64,000 nucleotides of DNA from Methylobacterium phyllostachyos (lineage in GTDB: Bacteria; Pseudomonadota; Alphaproteobacteria; Rhizobiales; Beijerinckiaceae). The DNA lies in the NCBI RefSeq assembly GCF_900103445.1, contig NZ_FNHS01000010.1, forward strand, positions 1-64,000, given 5' to 3'. Both the position numbers and the translations under genes were made by a program. The notes below the pieces were generated by a model, which was not told where the DNA came from, did not search any database, and worked only from the letters and a program-made list of their open reading frames with translations. How positions within the stretch are numbered: position 1 is the first letter of the stretch; every line of letters starts with the position of its first letter. Shown in pieces: positions 1-8,995 of this stretch.

Positions 1-123
1 GTCCGTGAGATACGGTCATAAACAGACCAGCAGCAGACGCTGCCACCAACATGCTTGCCGAACACAGCACTCGACGTCGCAGCACCCTGCGCCGCCAAGT
101 GCCAAAACAATTGCGATGCGCCG
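1..123. other. 23S-5S rRNA spacer
   Basis: No protein-coding gene is supported here. The stretch precedes the 5S rRNA, and because 5S and tRNA-fMet follow in the usual alphaproteobacterial rRNA-operon order it is most likely the spacer after a 23S gene lying outside the window. I see no recognisable 23S 3' end inside it. Confidence 0.6.
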
Positions 124-240
124 GTCTGGTGGCCTGAGCGGCGTGCCCAGAACCCGATCCCATCTCGAACTCGGCCGTTAAACACGCCAGCGCCCATGGT
201 ACTGTGTCTCAAGACACGGGAGAGTCGGTCGCCGCCAGAC
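124..240 (+). rRNA. rrf: 5S ribosomal RNA
   Basis: The stretch carries the conserved 5S core (CCCGATCCCATCTCGAACTC near 151-170, and GGGAGAGTCGGTCGCC near 218-233). Its two ends, GTCTGGTGG and CCGCCAGAC, are complementary and form helix I. The length of about 117 nt is normal. It is followed by tRNA-fMet, the typical order at the end of an alphaproteobacterial rRNA operon. Exact ends are judged from the terminal helix and may be off by a few bases. Confidence 0.93.
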
Positions 241-370
241 CCGCACATCGCAATCGAACGCGCACACCGCTCACACGAGCCTGCGCCATTCCCTCAACAC
301 GACACCATCCGGCCCCCGCCGCAGCCTCCCACAGGCTGCACGCCCAGCGGGATACGCCGCACACACTTGG

Positions 371-447
<77 letters not shown>

Positions 448-471
448 AACTCACGACACAACAGACCAACA

Positions 472-505
472 AAAGCCCGCCCGTTCGAAAGAACAGGCGG
501 GCTTT
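472..505 (+). terminator. rRNA operon terminator
   Basis: Near-perfect inverted repeat, AAAGCCCGCC...GGCGGGCTTT, with an inner GTTC/GAAC extension, 24 nt after the tRNA CCA end. The T-rich run after it (GCTTTGGCGTTTTGG) supports intrinsic termination of the rRNA/tRNA transcript. Confidence 0.85.
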
Positions 506-770
506 GGCGTTTTGGATCCGGCCCCGATGCGAAGCGCATTTCGGATGTGCCCGGGAGCTGAGCGAGAGGCTCCTCCTGTTCGGCCATCGCGGAGATGGAT
601 CACCTGCCGCGGTCAAGATCTTTGGAATGTGCAGCCGGCTCAAGGCGATCTAAATAGAGATCGACAGACAGAGCGTGAGGCGATGCCATGCTTTGCTCAA
701 GCAGGATAACCATGGCATCGACTTCAAGCTGGAGGGAGGCGTTGATCACGCCTGTGCACCGAAGGCCAAA
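506..770. other. Leader region before the metQ operon
   Basis: A 265-bp stretch with no convincing gene. Its main feature is a perfect 10-bp inverted repeat (681-690 and 711-720). In-frame translation upstream of 771 is possible but lacks a signal peptide or ribosome site, so it is treated as non-coding leader for the methionine-type importer operon. Confidence 0.5.
681..720 (+). promoter_or_regulatory. 10-bp perfect hairpin in the metQ leader
   Basis: CGATGCCATG and CATGGCATCG are exact reverse complements separated by 20 nt, ending 50 bp before the metQ start codon. It could be an RNA hairpin in the 5' leader or an operator for a dimeric regulator. It does not match the SAM-II consensus that I know from alphaproteobacterial met genes. 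Confidence 0.45.
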
Positions 771-1625
771 ATGCACGCCAGGACGACGAACAACCTACCG
801 CGCCGTGCGAAACCTTGGATCTCTAGCTTCGCCGGTCTGCTGACGGCGATCGTCGTCGCGATGCTGGCCGCCGGACCGGCCGCTGCGGGTTTACGGATCG
901 GCGTGACGCCCGGGGCATTGGCCGATTCCATCCACGTCGCGGCCACCGAAGCCCGGGCGAAGGGTCTCGACGTCAAGGTCGTGGAATTCAGCGACTGGAC
1001 CACACCCAATGTCGCCCTCGACAATGGCGACCTCGACCTGAACTACTTCCAGCACCAAGCCTTCCTCGACAACGCCGTCCGACAGAACGGTTTCAAGCTC
1101 AAGAGTGTTGGCCTCGGCATCCTGCCCAATATCGGCCTCTACTCCGAGCGGCATGCGCGCCTGTCCGATCTGCCCCAGGGGGCGACGGTCGCAGTGGCGA
1201 ACGATCCGGTGAACCAGGGGCGCGGCCTCGCCCTGCTGGCCACCGCCGGGCTGATCTCTCTCAAGGAGGGTGTCGGCGCGAAGGCGACCCTGGACGACGT
1301 CGCCACGAACCCGCGCACGCTCAAATTCGTCGAGATCGAGGGACCGCAGCTCGTCCGCGCCGTCGCGGATGTCGACCTCGCGCAGGGCTACCCGGCCCAT
1401 TACGTCAACGCCGGCCGGGGCGACTTCGCCGGCAAGGCGCTGCTCTATTCGGGCGTGGACGACCTCGCCTTCGCGATCCGCTTCGTCGCCCGGGCCGACC
1501 GGGTCGAGACGCCCGAGATCCGACAGTTCATCGACCTCTACCAGACCTCCCCGGCGGTCCGGGCGCGGATCGATGCCGCCTTCGCCCACGATGCCGCCCT
1601 CTACACCCTGCCCTGGCTCCGCTGA
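771..1625 (+). CDS. MetQ/NlpA-family substrate-binding protein (copy 1)
   Basis: A 284-residue periplasmic binding protein of the NlpA/MetQ family for an ABC importer of D/L-methionine or a related sulfur compound. Seen: an N-terminal signal peptide ending around AAGPAAAG without a lipobox cysteine, then the family pattern [28 protein letters not shown], the [10 protein letters not shown] block and DLAQGYPAHYVNA. The start at 771 places a compact signal peptide just after GAAGG; an upstream in-frame ATG at 675 would add 32 residues of unlikely sequence. It is the first gene of a seven-gene operon and is followed 26 bp later by a second homologue. Ligand identity is inferred from family; the oxidoreductases downstream suggest an organosulfur compound rather than only methionine. 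Confidence 0.88.
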   Translation: MHARTTNNLPRRAKPWISSFAGLLTAIVVAMLAAGPAAAGLRIGVTPGALADSIHVAATEARAKGLDVKVVEFSDWTTPNVALDNGDLDLNYFQHQAFLDNAVRQNGFKLKSVGLGILPNIGLYSERHARLSDLPQGATVAVANDPVNQGRGLALLATAGLISLKEGVGAKATLDDVATNPRTLKFVEIEGPQLVRAVADVDLAQGYPAHYVNAGRGDFAGKALLYSGVDDLAFAIRFVARADRVETPEIRQFIDLYQTSPAVRARIDAAFAHDAALYTLPWLR

Positions 1626-1651
1626 GCCGGGATATCGGAGCCTTTCGATCG

Positions 1652-2452
1652 ATGCGCCTTCCGAGATTCGTCGCCGCCGCCCTCCTTTCGCTAGGCGTGA
1701 TGGCCGCGCAGGCCGAAACCCTCAAGATCGGTACCGTGCCGGGGGCCTACAGCGACGCCGTCAACGCCGTCATCCCGGAGGCCAAGGCCCAGGGCCTCGA
1801 CATCAAGGTCGTGGAGTTCAGCGACTGGACCACGCCCAACGTCGCGCTGGATGCCGGCGACATCGACGTCAACTTCTTCCAGCACCGCCCCTTCCTGGAG
1901 AACGCCGCCAAGCAGAAGGGCTACCGGTTCGCCATCGTCGGCCTCGGCATCCTCCAGAATATCGGCCTGTACTCCCTGAAGCATAAGAGCGTCGACGCGA
2001 TTCCCGTGGGCGGGAAGGTCGCCATCGCCAACGATCCGGTCAACCAGGGCCGCGGCCTGCTGCTGCTGCAGAAGGCGGGGCTCATCAAGCTGAAGGACGG
2101 CGTCGGCTTCCTCGGCACCGTCGACGACATCATCGAGAATCCGAAGAGACTGACCTTCACCGAGGTCGAGGGACCGCAGCTCGCGCGGATCACCGGCGAT
2201 GTCGACCTCGCGCAGGGCTACCCGCACTTCATCGTCGCGGCCGGCACCTTCGATCCGACCAGCGCCCTGATCTATTCCGGCATCGAGGACAAGCTCTTCG
2301 CGGTGAGCTTCGTCACCCAGGCGGCGCGCAAGGACGATCCCGCCATCCGCACCTTCGTGCGGCTCTTCCAGAACTCGGAGGCCGTGAAGCGGCAGATCCA
2401 CACCTCCTTCGCCGGCAGCGACAAGCTGTACCTGCTCGCGTGGCAGAACTGA
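1652..2452 (+). CDS. MetQ/NlpA-family substrate-binding protein (copy 2)
   Basis: A 266-residue paralogue of the preceding protein with the same landmarks: signal peptide ending [46 protein letters not shown] and [14 protein letters not shown]. Very similar motifs and tandem position indicate local duplication. Like copy 1 it lacks a lipoprotein cysteine, so it is probably a free periplasmic protein. It ends 2 bp before the ATPase start, so binding proteins, ATPase and permease are very likely co-transcribed. Two binding proteins feeding one MetNI core would widen the substrate range; that part is inference. Confidence 0.9.
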   Translation: MRLPRFVAAALLSLGVMAAQAETLKIGTVPGAYSDAVNAVIPEAKAQGLDIKVVEFSDWTTPNVALDAGDIDVNFFQHRPFLENAAKQKGYRFAIVGLGILQNIGLYSLKHKSVDAIPVGGKVAIANDPVNQGRGLLLLQKAGLIKLKDGVGFLGTVDDIIENPKRLTFTEVEGPQLARITGDVDLAQGYPHFIVAAGTFDPTSALIYSGIEDKLFAVSFVTQAARKDDPAIRTFVRLFQNSEAVKRQIHTSFAGSDKLYLLAWQN

Positions 2453-2454
2453 CC

Positions 2455-3585
2455 ATGGCGGGTTTCGCTTTCGACAGCCTCCGCGAGGCCGGCGCCCGGG
2501 CGGCGAGCGTGGCGCGGCCGCGTCCCGTGCCGGCCGTGCGGGCCGCCGACAGGCGCGGCGCCGGTACGGTGCGGTTCGAGGACGTCTCGAAGACCTACCG
2601 GTCCGCCGCCGGCGAGGTCCGCGCCCTCGATCGGATCAGCCTCGACATCCCGGCGGGCGCGATCTTCGGCATCATCGGCCGCTCGGGCGCCGGCAAGTCG
2701 AGCCTGCTGCGCACGGTCAACCGGCTCGAAACGCCGACCTCCGGCCGGGTCCTGGTCGACGGCGAGCCGATCGACGCCCTCGGCACGGACGGGCTCGTCG
2801 CCCTGCGCCGCCGGATCGGCATGATCTTCCAGCACTTCAACCTGCTCTCGGCCAAGACCGTCCGGCAGAACGTGGCGCTGCCGCTCACGGTCGCGGGACT
2901 CGGCAAGGCGGAGATCGCCCGCCGGGTGGAGGAGGCGCTGCGCCTCGTCGGGCTCGCCGACAAGGCCGAGACCTACCCGTCGCGCCTGTCCGGCGGGCAG
3001 AAGCAGCGGGTCGGCATCGCCCGCGCCCTGGTGAGCGACCCGGAGATCCTGCTCTGCGACGAGGCGACCTCGGCCCTCGACCCCGAGACCACCCTGTCGA
3101 TCCTCGATCTCCTGCGCGACATCAACCGCCGGCTCGGCCTCACCATCATCCTGATCACCCACGAGATGAGCGTGATCCGCGAGATCTGCACCGACGTGGT
3201 GGTGCTGGAGGCGGGGCGGATCGCCGAGACCGGGCCTGTCTGGCAGGTCTTCGGCGCGCCGGAGCACCCGGCGACGCGGGCGCTGCTTGCGCCCCTGATC
3301 CGGGACCTGCCGGAGGATCTGGCGGCCCGGATCACGCCGCATCCCGCACCCGGCGCCGAGGCCCTGCTGCGGATCACCTGCTCCGGCCGGGCCGCGCCCG
3401 ACCTCGCGGCCCTCGCGGCAGCGACGGACGGGCCGGTGCGGCTGCTCCAGGCGGGCATCGAGCGGATCCAGGGGCACACGGTCGGCCGGATGCTGATCGC
3501 CGCCGGGGGCGCGGAAGCCGAGGCCCGGCTGCGGGCGATCGGGCTGGAAGTCGAGGGGATCGGCTATGTCGCCGCAGATGATTGA
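2455..3585 (+). CDS. metN: Methionine-type ABC transporter ATP-binding protein MetN
   Basis: A 376-residue ATPase that powers import from the cytoplasmic face. Walker A is GRSGAGKSS, the ABC signature is [15 protein letters not shown] and Walker B is [12 protein letters not shown]. The C-terminal ~90 residues fit the NIL domain that in MetN senses internal methionine and inhibits transport. The N-terminus has about 38 residues before the ABC domain that typical MetN lacks. A GTG at 2440 is in frame, but the ATG at 2455, directly after the metQ stop, is preferred. The 3' end overlaps the permease by 20 bp, indicating translational coupling. Confidence 0.92.
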   Translation: MAGFAFDSLREAGARAASVARPRPVPAVRAADRRGAGTVRFEDVSKTYRSAAGEVRALDRISLDIPAGAIFGIIGRSGAGKSSLLRTVNRLETPTSGRVLVDGEPIDALGTDGLVALRRRIGMIFQHFNLLSAKTVRQNVALPLTVAGLGKAEIARRVEEALRLVGLADKAETYPSRLSGGQKQRVGIARALVSDPEILLCDEATSALDPETTLSILDLLRDINRRLGLTIILITHEMSVIREICTDVVVLEAGRIAETGPVWQVFGAPEHPATRALLAPLIRDLPEDLAARITPHPAPGAEALLRITCSGRAAPDLAALAAATDGPVRLLQAGIERIQGHTVGRMLIAAGGAEAEARLRAIGLEVEGIGYVAADD

Positions 3586-4219
3586 CCGCCTCTGGCAGGC
3601 GGCCCTGGACACGCTGGTCATGGTCGGCGTGTCGGCGGGGGTGGCGGTCGCCATCGGGATCCCGCTCGCCCTGTTCCTCGTCACCTCCGGGCCCGGCGGG
3701 ATCTTTCCGGCGCCGCGAGCGAATCGCCTCGTCGGCATGCTGGTGAACGGCTTCCGCGCCGTGCCGTTCATCGTGCTGCTGGTGGCGCTGATCCCGTTCA
3801 CCCGGCTCGTGGTCGGCACCACCATCGGGGTCTGGGCGGCGATCGTGCCGCTCGCCGTGAGCGCCACGCCGTTCTTCGCGCGGATCGCCGAAGTGTCCCT
3901 GCGGGAGGTCGATCCGGGGCTGATCGAGGCGGCGCAGTCGATCGGCTGCCGCCGTCGGCACATCCTGGTTCACGTGCTGCTGCCCGAGGCGCTGCCGGGA
4001 ATCGTCGGCGGCTTCACCATTACGGTGGTGACGATGATCGGTGCCTCCGCGGTGGCCGGTGCGGTCGGCGCCGGGGGGCTCGGCGATGTGGCGATCCGCT
4101 ACGGCTACCAGCGCTTCGATACGACGGTGATGATGGTGGTGATCGCGATCCTGATCGTCCTCGTCTGCCTCGTGCAGTTCGCGGGCGACAGCGTCGTGCG
4201 CAGGCTCCGGGCGCGATGA
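3566..4219 (+). CDS. metI: Methionine-type ABC transporter permease MetI
   Basis: A 217-residue inner-membrane permease with about five hydrophobic segments. The cytoplasmic coupling loop [20 protein letters not shown] is a textbook EAA motif that docks on MetN. Size and pattern match MetI. It overlaps metN at its start and the next gene by ATGA at its end, so the oxidoreductases downstream are translationally coupled to the importer. Confidence 0.93.
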   Translation: MSPQMIDRLWQAALDTLVMVGVSAGVAVAIGIPLALFLVTSGPGGIFPAPRANRLVGMLVNGFRAVPFIVLLVALIPFTRLVVGTTIGVWAAIVPLAVSATPFFARIAEVSLREVDPGLIEAAQSIGCRRRHILVHVLLPEALPGIVGGFTITVVTMIGASAVAGAVGAGGLGDVAIRYGYQRFDTTVMMVVIAILIVLVCLVQFAGDSVVRRLRAR

Positions 4220-5460
4220 CAGCCCTGCACGCCGCATCATCCCAGGACCTCCCGGCGGACCGGCATCCGACGCCCCCCAGCCGCCCGCATCGCATCCGCT
4301 CAGATGACGAGGCGATCGCGGCCGCCCGCGCCCTCGCGCCGGTCTTCGCCCGGGGCGCGGCCGAGCGCGACCGCGACCGGCGCCTGCCCTGGGACGCGAT
4401 CGAGGCCTTCACGGCGAGCGGCCTCGGCGGCATCACCGTGCCGCGGGAGCACGGCGGCGCCGATGTCTCCCACGCGACACTCGCTGAGGTCTTCGCCATC
4501 CTGGCCGCGGCGGACGGCTCGGCGGCGCAGATCCCCCAGAACCAGTTCGGCGTGCTGGCCCTGGTCCGCGCCGCCGCGAGCCCGGCTCAGCAGGCGCGGA
4601 TCTTTGGCGACGTGCTCGCCGGATACCGGATCGGCAATGCCGGCCCGGCCCGCAACGGCAAGGCGATCACCACGGTCGAGACCCGGCTGGTTCGCGACCC
4701 GGAGGGCCCGCGTCTGACCGGCACGCGCTTCTATTCGACCGGTGCCCTGTTCGCCCACTGGATCCCGACCCGCGCCATCGACCCCGACGGGCGGCCGGTC
4801 GTGGCCTGGCTGCGCCGGGACGCGCCGGGCGTGCAGGTCGTGGACGATTGGCAGGGTTTCGGCCAGCGCACCACGGCGAGCGGGACGGTGCGCTTCACGG
4901 ATGCCCCGGTGGAGGACGACCTCACCATCGACCTCACCCCCCTGGCGGAGCGGCCGGGCCTGTTCGGGCCGGTCTCGCAGCTCGTCCATGCGGCGATCGA
5001 TGCCGGCCTCGCCCGGGGGGCGGTGGCGGCCGCCCTCGACTTCGTGCGCACCCGGACGCGGCCCTGGCCCTTCACGGTCGAGACCGCCACCGAGGACCCC
5101 TACATCCTCGGCGAGGTCGGCCGCCTGCAGGTCGATCTGCACGCAGCCGAGGAAGTGCTGGCCCGGGCTGGCCGCATTCTGGACCGCATCGCCGCCGAGC
5201 CGGTCACGGCCCAGAGTGCGGGTGCGGCCTCCGTGGCGGTGGCCGAGGCGAAGATCCTCACCACCGAGATCGCCCTGGAGGCCTCCGAGCGGCTGCTCGA
5301 ACTCGCGGGCGCCTCCGCCACCCGCGAGCGCGACAATCTCGGGCGCTTCTGGCGGGACGCGCGGGTGCACACGTTGCACGATCCGGTGCGGTGGAAGCTC
5401 CACCTCCTCGGCGACTACCACCTGAACGGCACGCTGCCCGCCCGCCACCAGTGGAATTGA
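4216..5460 (+). CDS. SfnB-like acyl-CoA dehydrogenase-family oxidoreductase (copy 1)
   Basis: A 414-residue flavoprotein of the acyl-CoA dehydrogenase superfamily, close to the SfnB sulfur-acquisition group. Seen: N-terminal helical domain with GLGGITVPREHGGADVS, a middle beta domain (VVDDWQGFGQRTTASGTV) and a C-terminal helical domain ending THDPV-like HTLHDPVRWKLH and YHLNG, the typical tail of SfnB proteins. Such enzymes use reduced flavin and O2 or assist monooxygenases in freeing sulfur from sulfones, sulfonates or thioethers. It starts within the metI stop codon. The exact substrate cannot be read from sequence; it could equally act in thiophene-type desulfurisation. Confidence 0.83.
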   Translation: MTALHAASSQDLPADRHPTPPSRPHRIRSDDEAIAAARALAPVFARGAAERDRDRRLPWDAIEAFTASGLGGITVPREHGGADVSHATLAEVFAILAAADGSAAQIPQNQFGVLALVRAAASPAQQARIFGDVLAGYRIGNAGPARNGKAITTVETRLVRDPEGPRLTGTRFYSTGALFAHWIPTRAIDPDGRPVVAWLRRDAPGVQVVDDWQGFGQRTTASGTVRFTDAPVEDDLTIDLTPLAERPGLFGPVSQLVHAAIDAGLARGAVAAALDFVRTRTRPWPFTVETATEDPYILGEVGRLQVDLHAAEEVLARAGRILDRIAAEPVTAQSAGAASVAVAEAKILTTEIALEASERLLELAGASATRERDNLGRFWRDARVHTLHDPVRWKLHLLGDYHLNGTLPARHQWN

Positions 5461-5469
5461 GCGCACCCG

Positions 5470-6699
5470 ATGTCCGGTGAGGCCGCCTTCACCCGCTCCC
5501 CCGCGCCGCCGCGCCCGGTGCCGGTGCTCGCCGACGACGCGGCGGCGCTCGCCACCGCGCGGAATCTGGCCGCCGCATTCACGGCGGGTGCCGCGGAGCG
5601 CGACCTGAACCGGGCGCTGCCCTTCGCCGAGGTGGAGCGCTTCACCGAGACCGGTCTCTGGGCGATCACCGTGCCGCGGGCATACGGCGGCACCGGCGTG
5701 AGCGCCGCCACCGCCGCGCAGGTCTGCGCCCTGATCGCGGCGGCGGACGGTTCCCTCGGCCAGATCCCGCAGAACCATTTCTACGCCCTCGAAGTGCTGC
5801 GCAACGGCGGGACGGAGGCCCAGAAGCGCGACCTCTACGGGCGGGTGCTGGCCGGCGAGCGCTTCGGCAACGCTCTGGCCGAGATCGGGGGGCGCGACTA
5901 CAGCCGCCGCACAAGGCTCGTCCGCGACCCGGCCGGCTGGTTCGTGGAGGGGCGCAAGTATTACTGCACCGGCTCCCTCTTCGCCCACCGCATCCCGGTG
6001 ATGGCCGATGCCGAGGAGGACGGGCGCGCGGTCGCCTACCTCGTCTTCGTCCCGCGGGACACGCCGGGCGTCACCCTGGTGGACGATTGGGACGGTTTCG
6101 GGCAGCGGCTCACCGGCTCGGGCTCGGTCCTGTTCGACCGGGTCCGCGTCGAGCCCGACTGGGTGGTGCCGTTCCAGGCCTCCCTGGACCGGCCGACCGC
6201 CATCGGCCCCTTCGCGCAGATCCTGCATGTTGGGATCGACCTCGGCATCGGCGAGGGCGCCTTCGCGGCGACGCTGCCCTTCGTGCGGGAAAGAGCGCGG
6301 CCCTGGATCGATTCCGGGGTCGCGCGGGCCGCCGACGATCCCCTGACACTCCACGCCCTCGGCGACGTGCGGGTGCGGCTGACCGCGGCGGATGCGCTGC
6401 TGGAGCGGGCCGGGCGCTTCGTCGATGCCGCCCAGGCGGCCCCCGATGCGGAGAGCGTGGCGGCGGCCTCGGTGGCGGTGGCGGAGGCCCGGGCGGCGAG
6501 CCACCGGGCCGGGCTGCTCGCGGCCAACAAGCTCCTCGAACTCGGCGGCACCGCCGCCACCGACCGGACCGAGGCCCTCGACCGCTACTGGCGCAACGTC
6601 CGCACCCACACGCTGCACGATCCGGTGCGGTGGAAGTACCACTGGATCGGCGCCTATCACCTCAACGGCCGGCTGCCGCCCCGGCACGGAGCCCTGTGA
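5470..6699 (+). CDS. SfnB-like acyl-CoA dehydrogenase-family oxidoreductase (copy 2)
   Basis: A 409-residue paralogue of the preceding enzyme with matching blocks: LWAITVPRAYGGTGVS, LVDDWDGFGQRLTGSGSV and the C-terminal HTLHDPVRWKYH...YHLNG signature. The tandem pair probably arose by duplication and may form a heteromer or act on two substrates. The start is 9 bp after the previous stop, and the stop codon overlaps the ATG of the monooxygenase gene. Family membership is clear; the reaction is inferred from SfnB and DszC-type relatives. Confidence 0.84.
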   Translation: MSGEAAFTRSPAPPRPVPVLADDAAALATARNLAAAFTAGAAERDLNRALPFAEVERFTETGLWAITVPRAYGGTGVSAATAAQVCALIAAADGSLGQIPQNHFYALEVLRNGGTEAQKRDLYGRVLAGERFGNALAEIGGRDYSRRTRLVRDPAGWFVEGRKYYCTGSLFAHRIPVMADAEEDGRAVAYLVFVPRDTPGVTLVDDWDGFGQRLTGSGSVLFDRVRVEPDWVVPFQASLDRPTAIGPFAQILHVGIDLGIGEGAFAATLPFVRERARPWIDSGVARAADDPLTLHALGDVRVRLTAADALLERAGRFVDAAQAAPDAESVAAASVAVAEARAASHRAGLLAANKLLELGGTAATDRTEALDRYWRNVRTHTLHDPVRWKYHWIGAYHLNGRLPPRHGAL

Positions 6700-8069
6700 T
6701 GACGGCGCGCAAGCAGATCCGGCTCAACGCGTTCAACATGAACTGCGTCGGCCATATCAACCACGGCCTGTGGACCCATCCGCGCGACCGCTCCTCCGAG
6801 TACAACACCCTCCGGTACTGGACCGATCAGGCGAAGCTCCTGGAGCGCGGCCTGTTCGACGGGCTGTTCATCGCCGACATCATCGGCGTCTACGACGTCT
6901 ATGGCGGCGGCATCGACGTGACGGCGCGGGAGGCGGTGCAGCTCCCGGTCAACGATCCGACCCTGATCGTGCCCGCCATGGCGGCGGTGACCGAGCATCT
7001 GGGCTTCGGCGTCACCGTGAACGTCCACGCGGAGGCGCCCTACACCTTCGCCCGCCGGCTCTCGACCCTCGACCACCTGACGGAGGGCCGGATCGGCTGG
7101 AACATCGTCACCGGCTATCTGGAGAGCGCCCATCGCGGCCGGGGCGACGCACTGCCCGCCCATGACCGCCGCTACGACTATGCCGACGAGTATCTGGAGG
7201 TTCTCTATAAGCTCTGGGAGGGCAGCTGGGACGACGCGGCCGTGCGCCGGGACCGGGCGGCCCGGGTGTTCAGCGATCCGGCGCGGATCCGGCCGGTTTC
7301 TCACCGGGGCGAGTTCCTGGCGGTGGAGGGCTATCACCTGTGCGAGCCCTCGATCCAGCGCACGCCCGTCCTCTATCAGGCGGGCGCCTCCGGCCGCGGC
7401 CGAGCCTTCGCCGGGCGCCATGCCGAATGCGTGTTCATCTCGGCCCGGGACAGGGCGACGGCCCGCGAATCCGTCCGCGCCATCCGGGCCGAGGCGGCCG
7501 CCGCCGGGCGGGACCCGCAGGACGTGAAGGTGTTCGTCGGCATCGCCGCGATCCCCGGGCGCACCCGCGCGGAGGCGGAGGACAAGCGCGCCGAGTATAT
7601 GGGCTACGCCAGCGCCGAAGCCGGGCTCGCGCATTTCTCGGCCTCCACCGGCATCGACTTCGCCCGCTACGGCCTCGACGAGCCGATCCCCTATGCCCCC
7701 GGCAACGCCATCCAGTCGGCCAATGCGGCGGCCGCGAAGCGGGGGCTGACCAAGCGCGACCTCCTCGCCGAACTCGGGCTCGGCGGGCGCTACGCGGTAC
7801 TGACCGGCGATGCCGCCACCATCGCGGACGAATTGCAGGCCTGGGTCGAGGAGGGCGAGGTCGACGGGTTCAACCTCAGCCGGATCGTCGTGCCGGAGAG
7901 CTTTTCCGACTTCATCGACCTCGTGATCCCCGAGTTGCAGGACCGGGGCCTCTACAGGACCGCCTACGCGCCGGGCTCGCTCCGGCGCAAGCTCTTCGGC
8001 GCGGGTGACCGCCTGCCCGAGCGCCACACCGCCCATACGTTCCGGGGCACGGGCGCCGTCAGGGCCTGA
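6699..8069 (+). CDS. NtaA/SnaA/DszA-family FMN-dependent monooxygenase
   Basis: A 456-residue luciferase-like monooxygenase that uses FMNH2 and O2 to cleave carbon-sulfur or carbon-nitrogen bonds. Seen: N-terminal FNMNCVGHINHGLW, the LFIADIIGVYDVYGGG strand, LDHLTEGRIGWNIVTGYLES (typical of the NtaA/SnaA/DszA group) and PVLYQAGASGRGRAFAGRHA. It begins in the stop codon of the second SfnB-like gene and is the last gene of the operon. A partner flavin reductase is not encoded nearby. Context points to sulfur scavenging from an imported organosulfur compound. Its last 11 bp overlap tail-to-tail with the gene on the other strand. Confidence 0.88.
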   Translation: MTARKQIRLNAFNMNCVGHINHGLWTHPRDRSSEYNTLRYWTDQAKLLERGLFDGLFIADIIGVYDVYGGGIDVTAREAVQLPVNDPTLIVPAMAAVTEHLGFGVTVNVHAEAPYTFARRLSTLDHLTEGRIGWNIVTGYLESAHRGRGDALPAHDRRYDYADEYLEVLYKLWEGSWDDAAVRRDRAARVFSDPARIRPVSHRGEFLAVEGYHLCEPSIQRTPVLYQAGASGRGRAFAGRHAECVFISARDRATARESVRAIRAEAAAAGRDPQDVKVFVGIAAIPGRTRAEAEDKRAEYMGYASAEAGLAHFSASTGIDFARYGLDEPIPYAPGNAIQSANAAAAKRGLTKRDLLAELGLGGRYAVLTGDAATIADELQAWVEEGEVDGFNLSRIVVPESFSDFIDLVIPELQDRGLYRTAYAPGSLRRKLFGAGDRLPERHTAHTFRGTGAVRA

Positions 8070-8502
8070 CGCTCGCCGGGCCGAAGCGGCGGATCAGCAC
8101 CTGCGCCGCCATGCCGACCAGCATGGCGGCCACGAAGACCAGGACCGGCGCCGCGCCAGTCGAGAGCGCCGCAATGGCCGGGCCTGGGCAGAAGCCCGAT
8201 AGGCCCCAGCCGATCCCGAACAGGGCGGCCCCGCCCACCAGCGGCGGATCGATCCGCCGCGCCGTCGGCAGGTCGAAGGTCTCGGCGAGGGCCGGGCGCC
8301 GGAGCCGGCGAGACAGGAGGTAGCCGAGGGCCGACACACTCACCGCCCCGCCGAGCACGAAGACGAGGCTCGGATCCCAGGCACCCCCGACATCGAGGAA
8401 GCCGCGCACCCGGGCCGGGTCGAGCATGCCCGACAGGGACAGGCCGAGCCCGAACAGGAGGCCGGCGGCGAGCGCCGCCAAGGAGCGCGCCGCGCCGCTC
8501 AC
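8059..8502 (-). CDS. YeeE/YedE-family half-transporter (C-terminal half type)
   Basis: A 147-residue membrane protein with about four hydrophobic helices and the conserved [10 protein letters not shown] segment, whose cysteine corresponds to the thiosulfate-path cysteines of TsuA/YeeE. It starts at GTG 8502 inside the stop codon of the preceding half, so the two are translationally coupled. Together they make a split version of the single-chain YeeE/YedE importer for thiosulfate or other reduced sulfur. The substrate is inferred from the family and from neighbouring sulfur genes. Confidence 0.85.
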   Translation of the reverse strand: MSGAARSLAALAAGLLFGLGLSLSGMLDPARVRGFLDVGGAWDPSLVFVLGGAVSVSALGYLLSRRLRRPALAETFDLPTARRIDPPLVGGAALFGIGWGLSGFCPGPAIAALSTGAAPVLVFVAAMLVGMAAQVLIRRFGPASVRP

Positions 8503-8909
8503 GACGCCACCCGCATCAGCGCCACCGTCAGCATGCCGGCGGCGAGGAAGACCAGGACCGCTACGATCGAGCGCGGCGACAGCCGGGCGAGCCCGCAGAC
8601 CCCGTGCCCGGAGGTGCAGCCGGAGCCGAGCCGCGTGCCGAAGCCGACGAGCAGCCCGGCGATTGCCAGGACCGGCCATCCGCCTTCGATCCGCATCACC
8701 GGCCAGTGCCCCGCCAGCAGGGCGAAGAGCGGCGGCCCGAGGACGAGGCCGATCAGGAAGGCGGCATCCGCCACCCATCGCTCGCCCGGCCGCGCGAGCC
8801 CGGCGACAAGGCCGCTGATCCCGGCGATGCGGCCGTTGAGCAACAGCAGCATCGCGGCGGACAGGCCGATCAGCAGGCCGCCCCCGAGGGCCGGAAGGTA
8901 AGCGTCCAT
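8499..8909 (-). CDS. YeeE/YedE-family half-transporter (N-terminal half type)
   Basis: A 136-residue membrane protein with the signature [12 protein letters not shown], where two cysteines flank the GH turn as in TsuA-type thiosulfate channels. The ATG at 8909 gives a compact first helix; longer in-frame starts run into the regulatory region. It is the first gene of a two-gene operon whose promoter region faces the 68-aa gene and cysE on the opposite strand. It probably works as a complex with the downstream half. Confidence 0.86.
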   Translation of the reverse strand: MDAYLPALGGGLLIGLSAAMLLLLNGRIAGISGLVAGLARPGERWVADAAFLIGLVLGPPLFALLAGHWPVMRIEGGWPVLAIAGLLVGFGTRLGSGCTSGHGVCGLARLSPRSIVAVLVFLAAGMLTVALMRVAS

Positions 8910-8960
8910 CGTTCGAGAATCCCGGTATCTGCCGAACCGGGATAGGGCCGGACATCCGCC

Positions 8961-8985
8961 GGAACAAGCCTTGCCAAACGGCGTT
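8961..8985 (+). promoter_or_regulatory. EcfG-type general stress promoter
   Basis: GGAAC (8961-8965), 16-nt spacer, CGTT (8982-8985), an exact match to the alphaproteobacterial EcfG/SigT consensus GGAAC-N16/17-cGTT. It points toward the 68-residue gene at 9182 and cysE, leaving a leader of about 190 nt. Confidence 0.6.
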
Positions 8986-8995
8986 CGATCGACAA

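Noticed and set aside
675..770. N-terminal extension of the first metQ starting at 675
   Set aside because: It would cross half of the 10-bp hairpin and hide the signal peptide; the ATG at 771 gives a normal exported protein.
541..770. SAM-II or other known riboswitch before metQ
   Set aside because: The hairpin lacks the conserved loop and pseudoknot bases that I associate with SAM-II; kept only as an unexplained hairpin.
4300..6687. 795-codon open frame on the minus strand across both SfnB-like genes
   Set aside because: Its translation is low-complexity Arg/Gly/Ala typical of antisense frames in high-GC DNA; the plus-strand frames encode recognisable enzymes.
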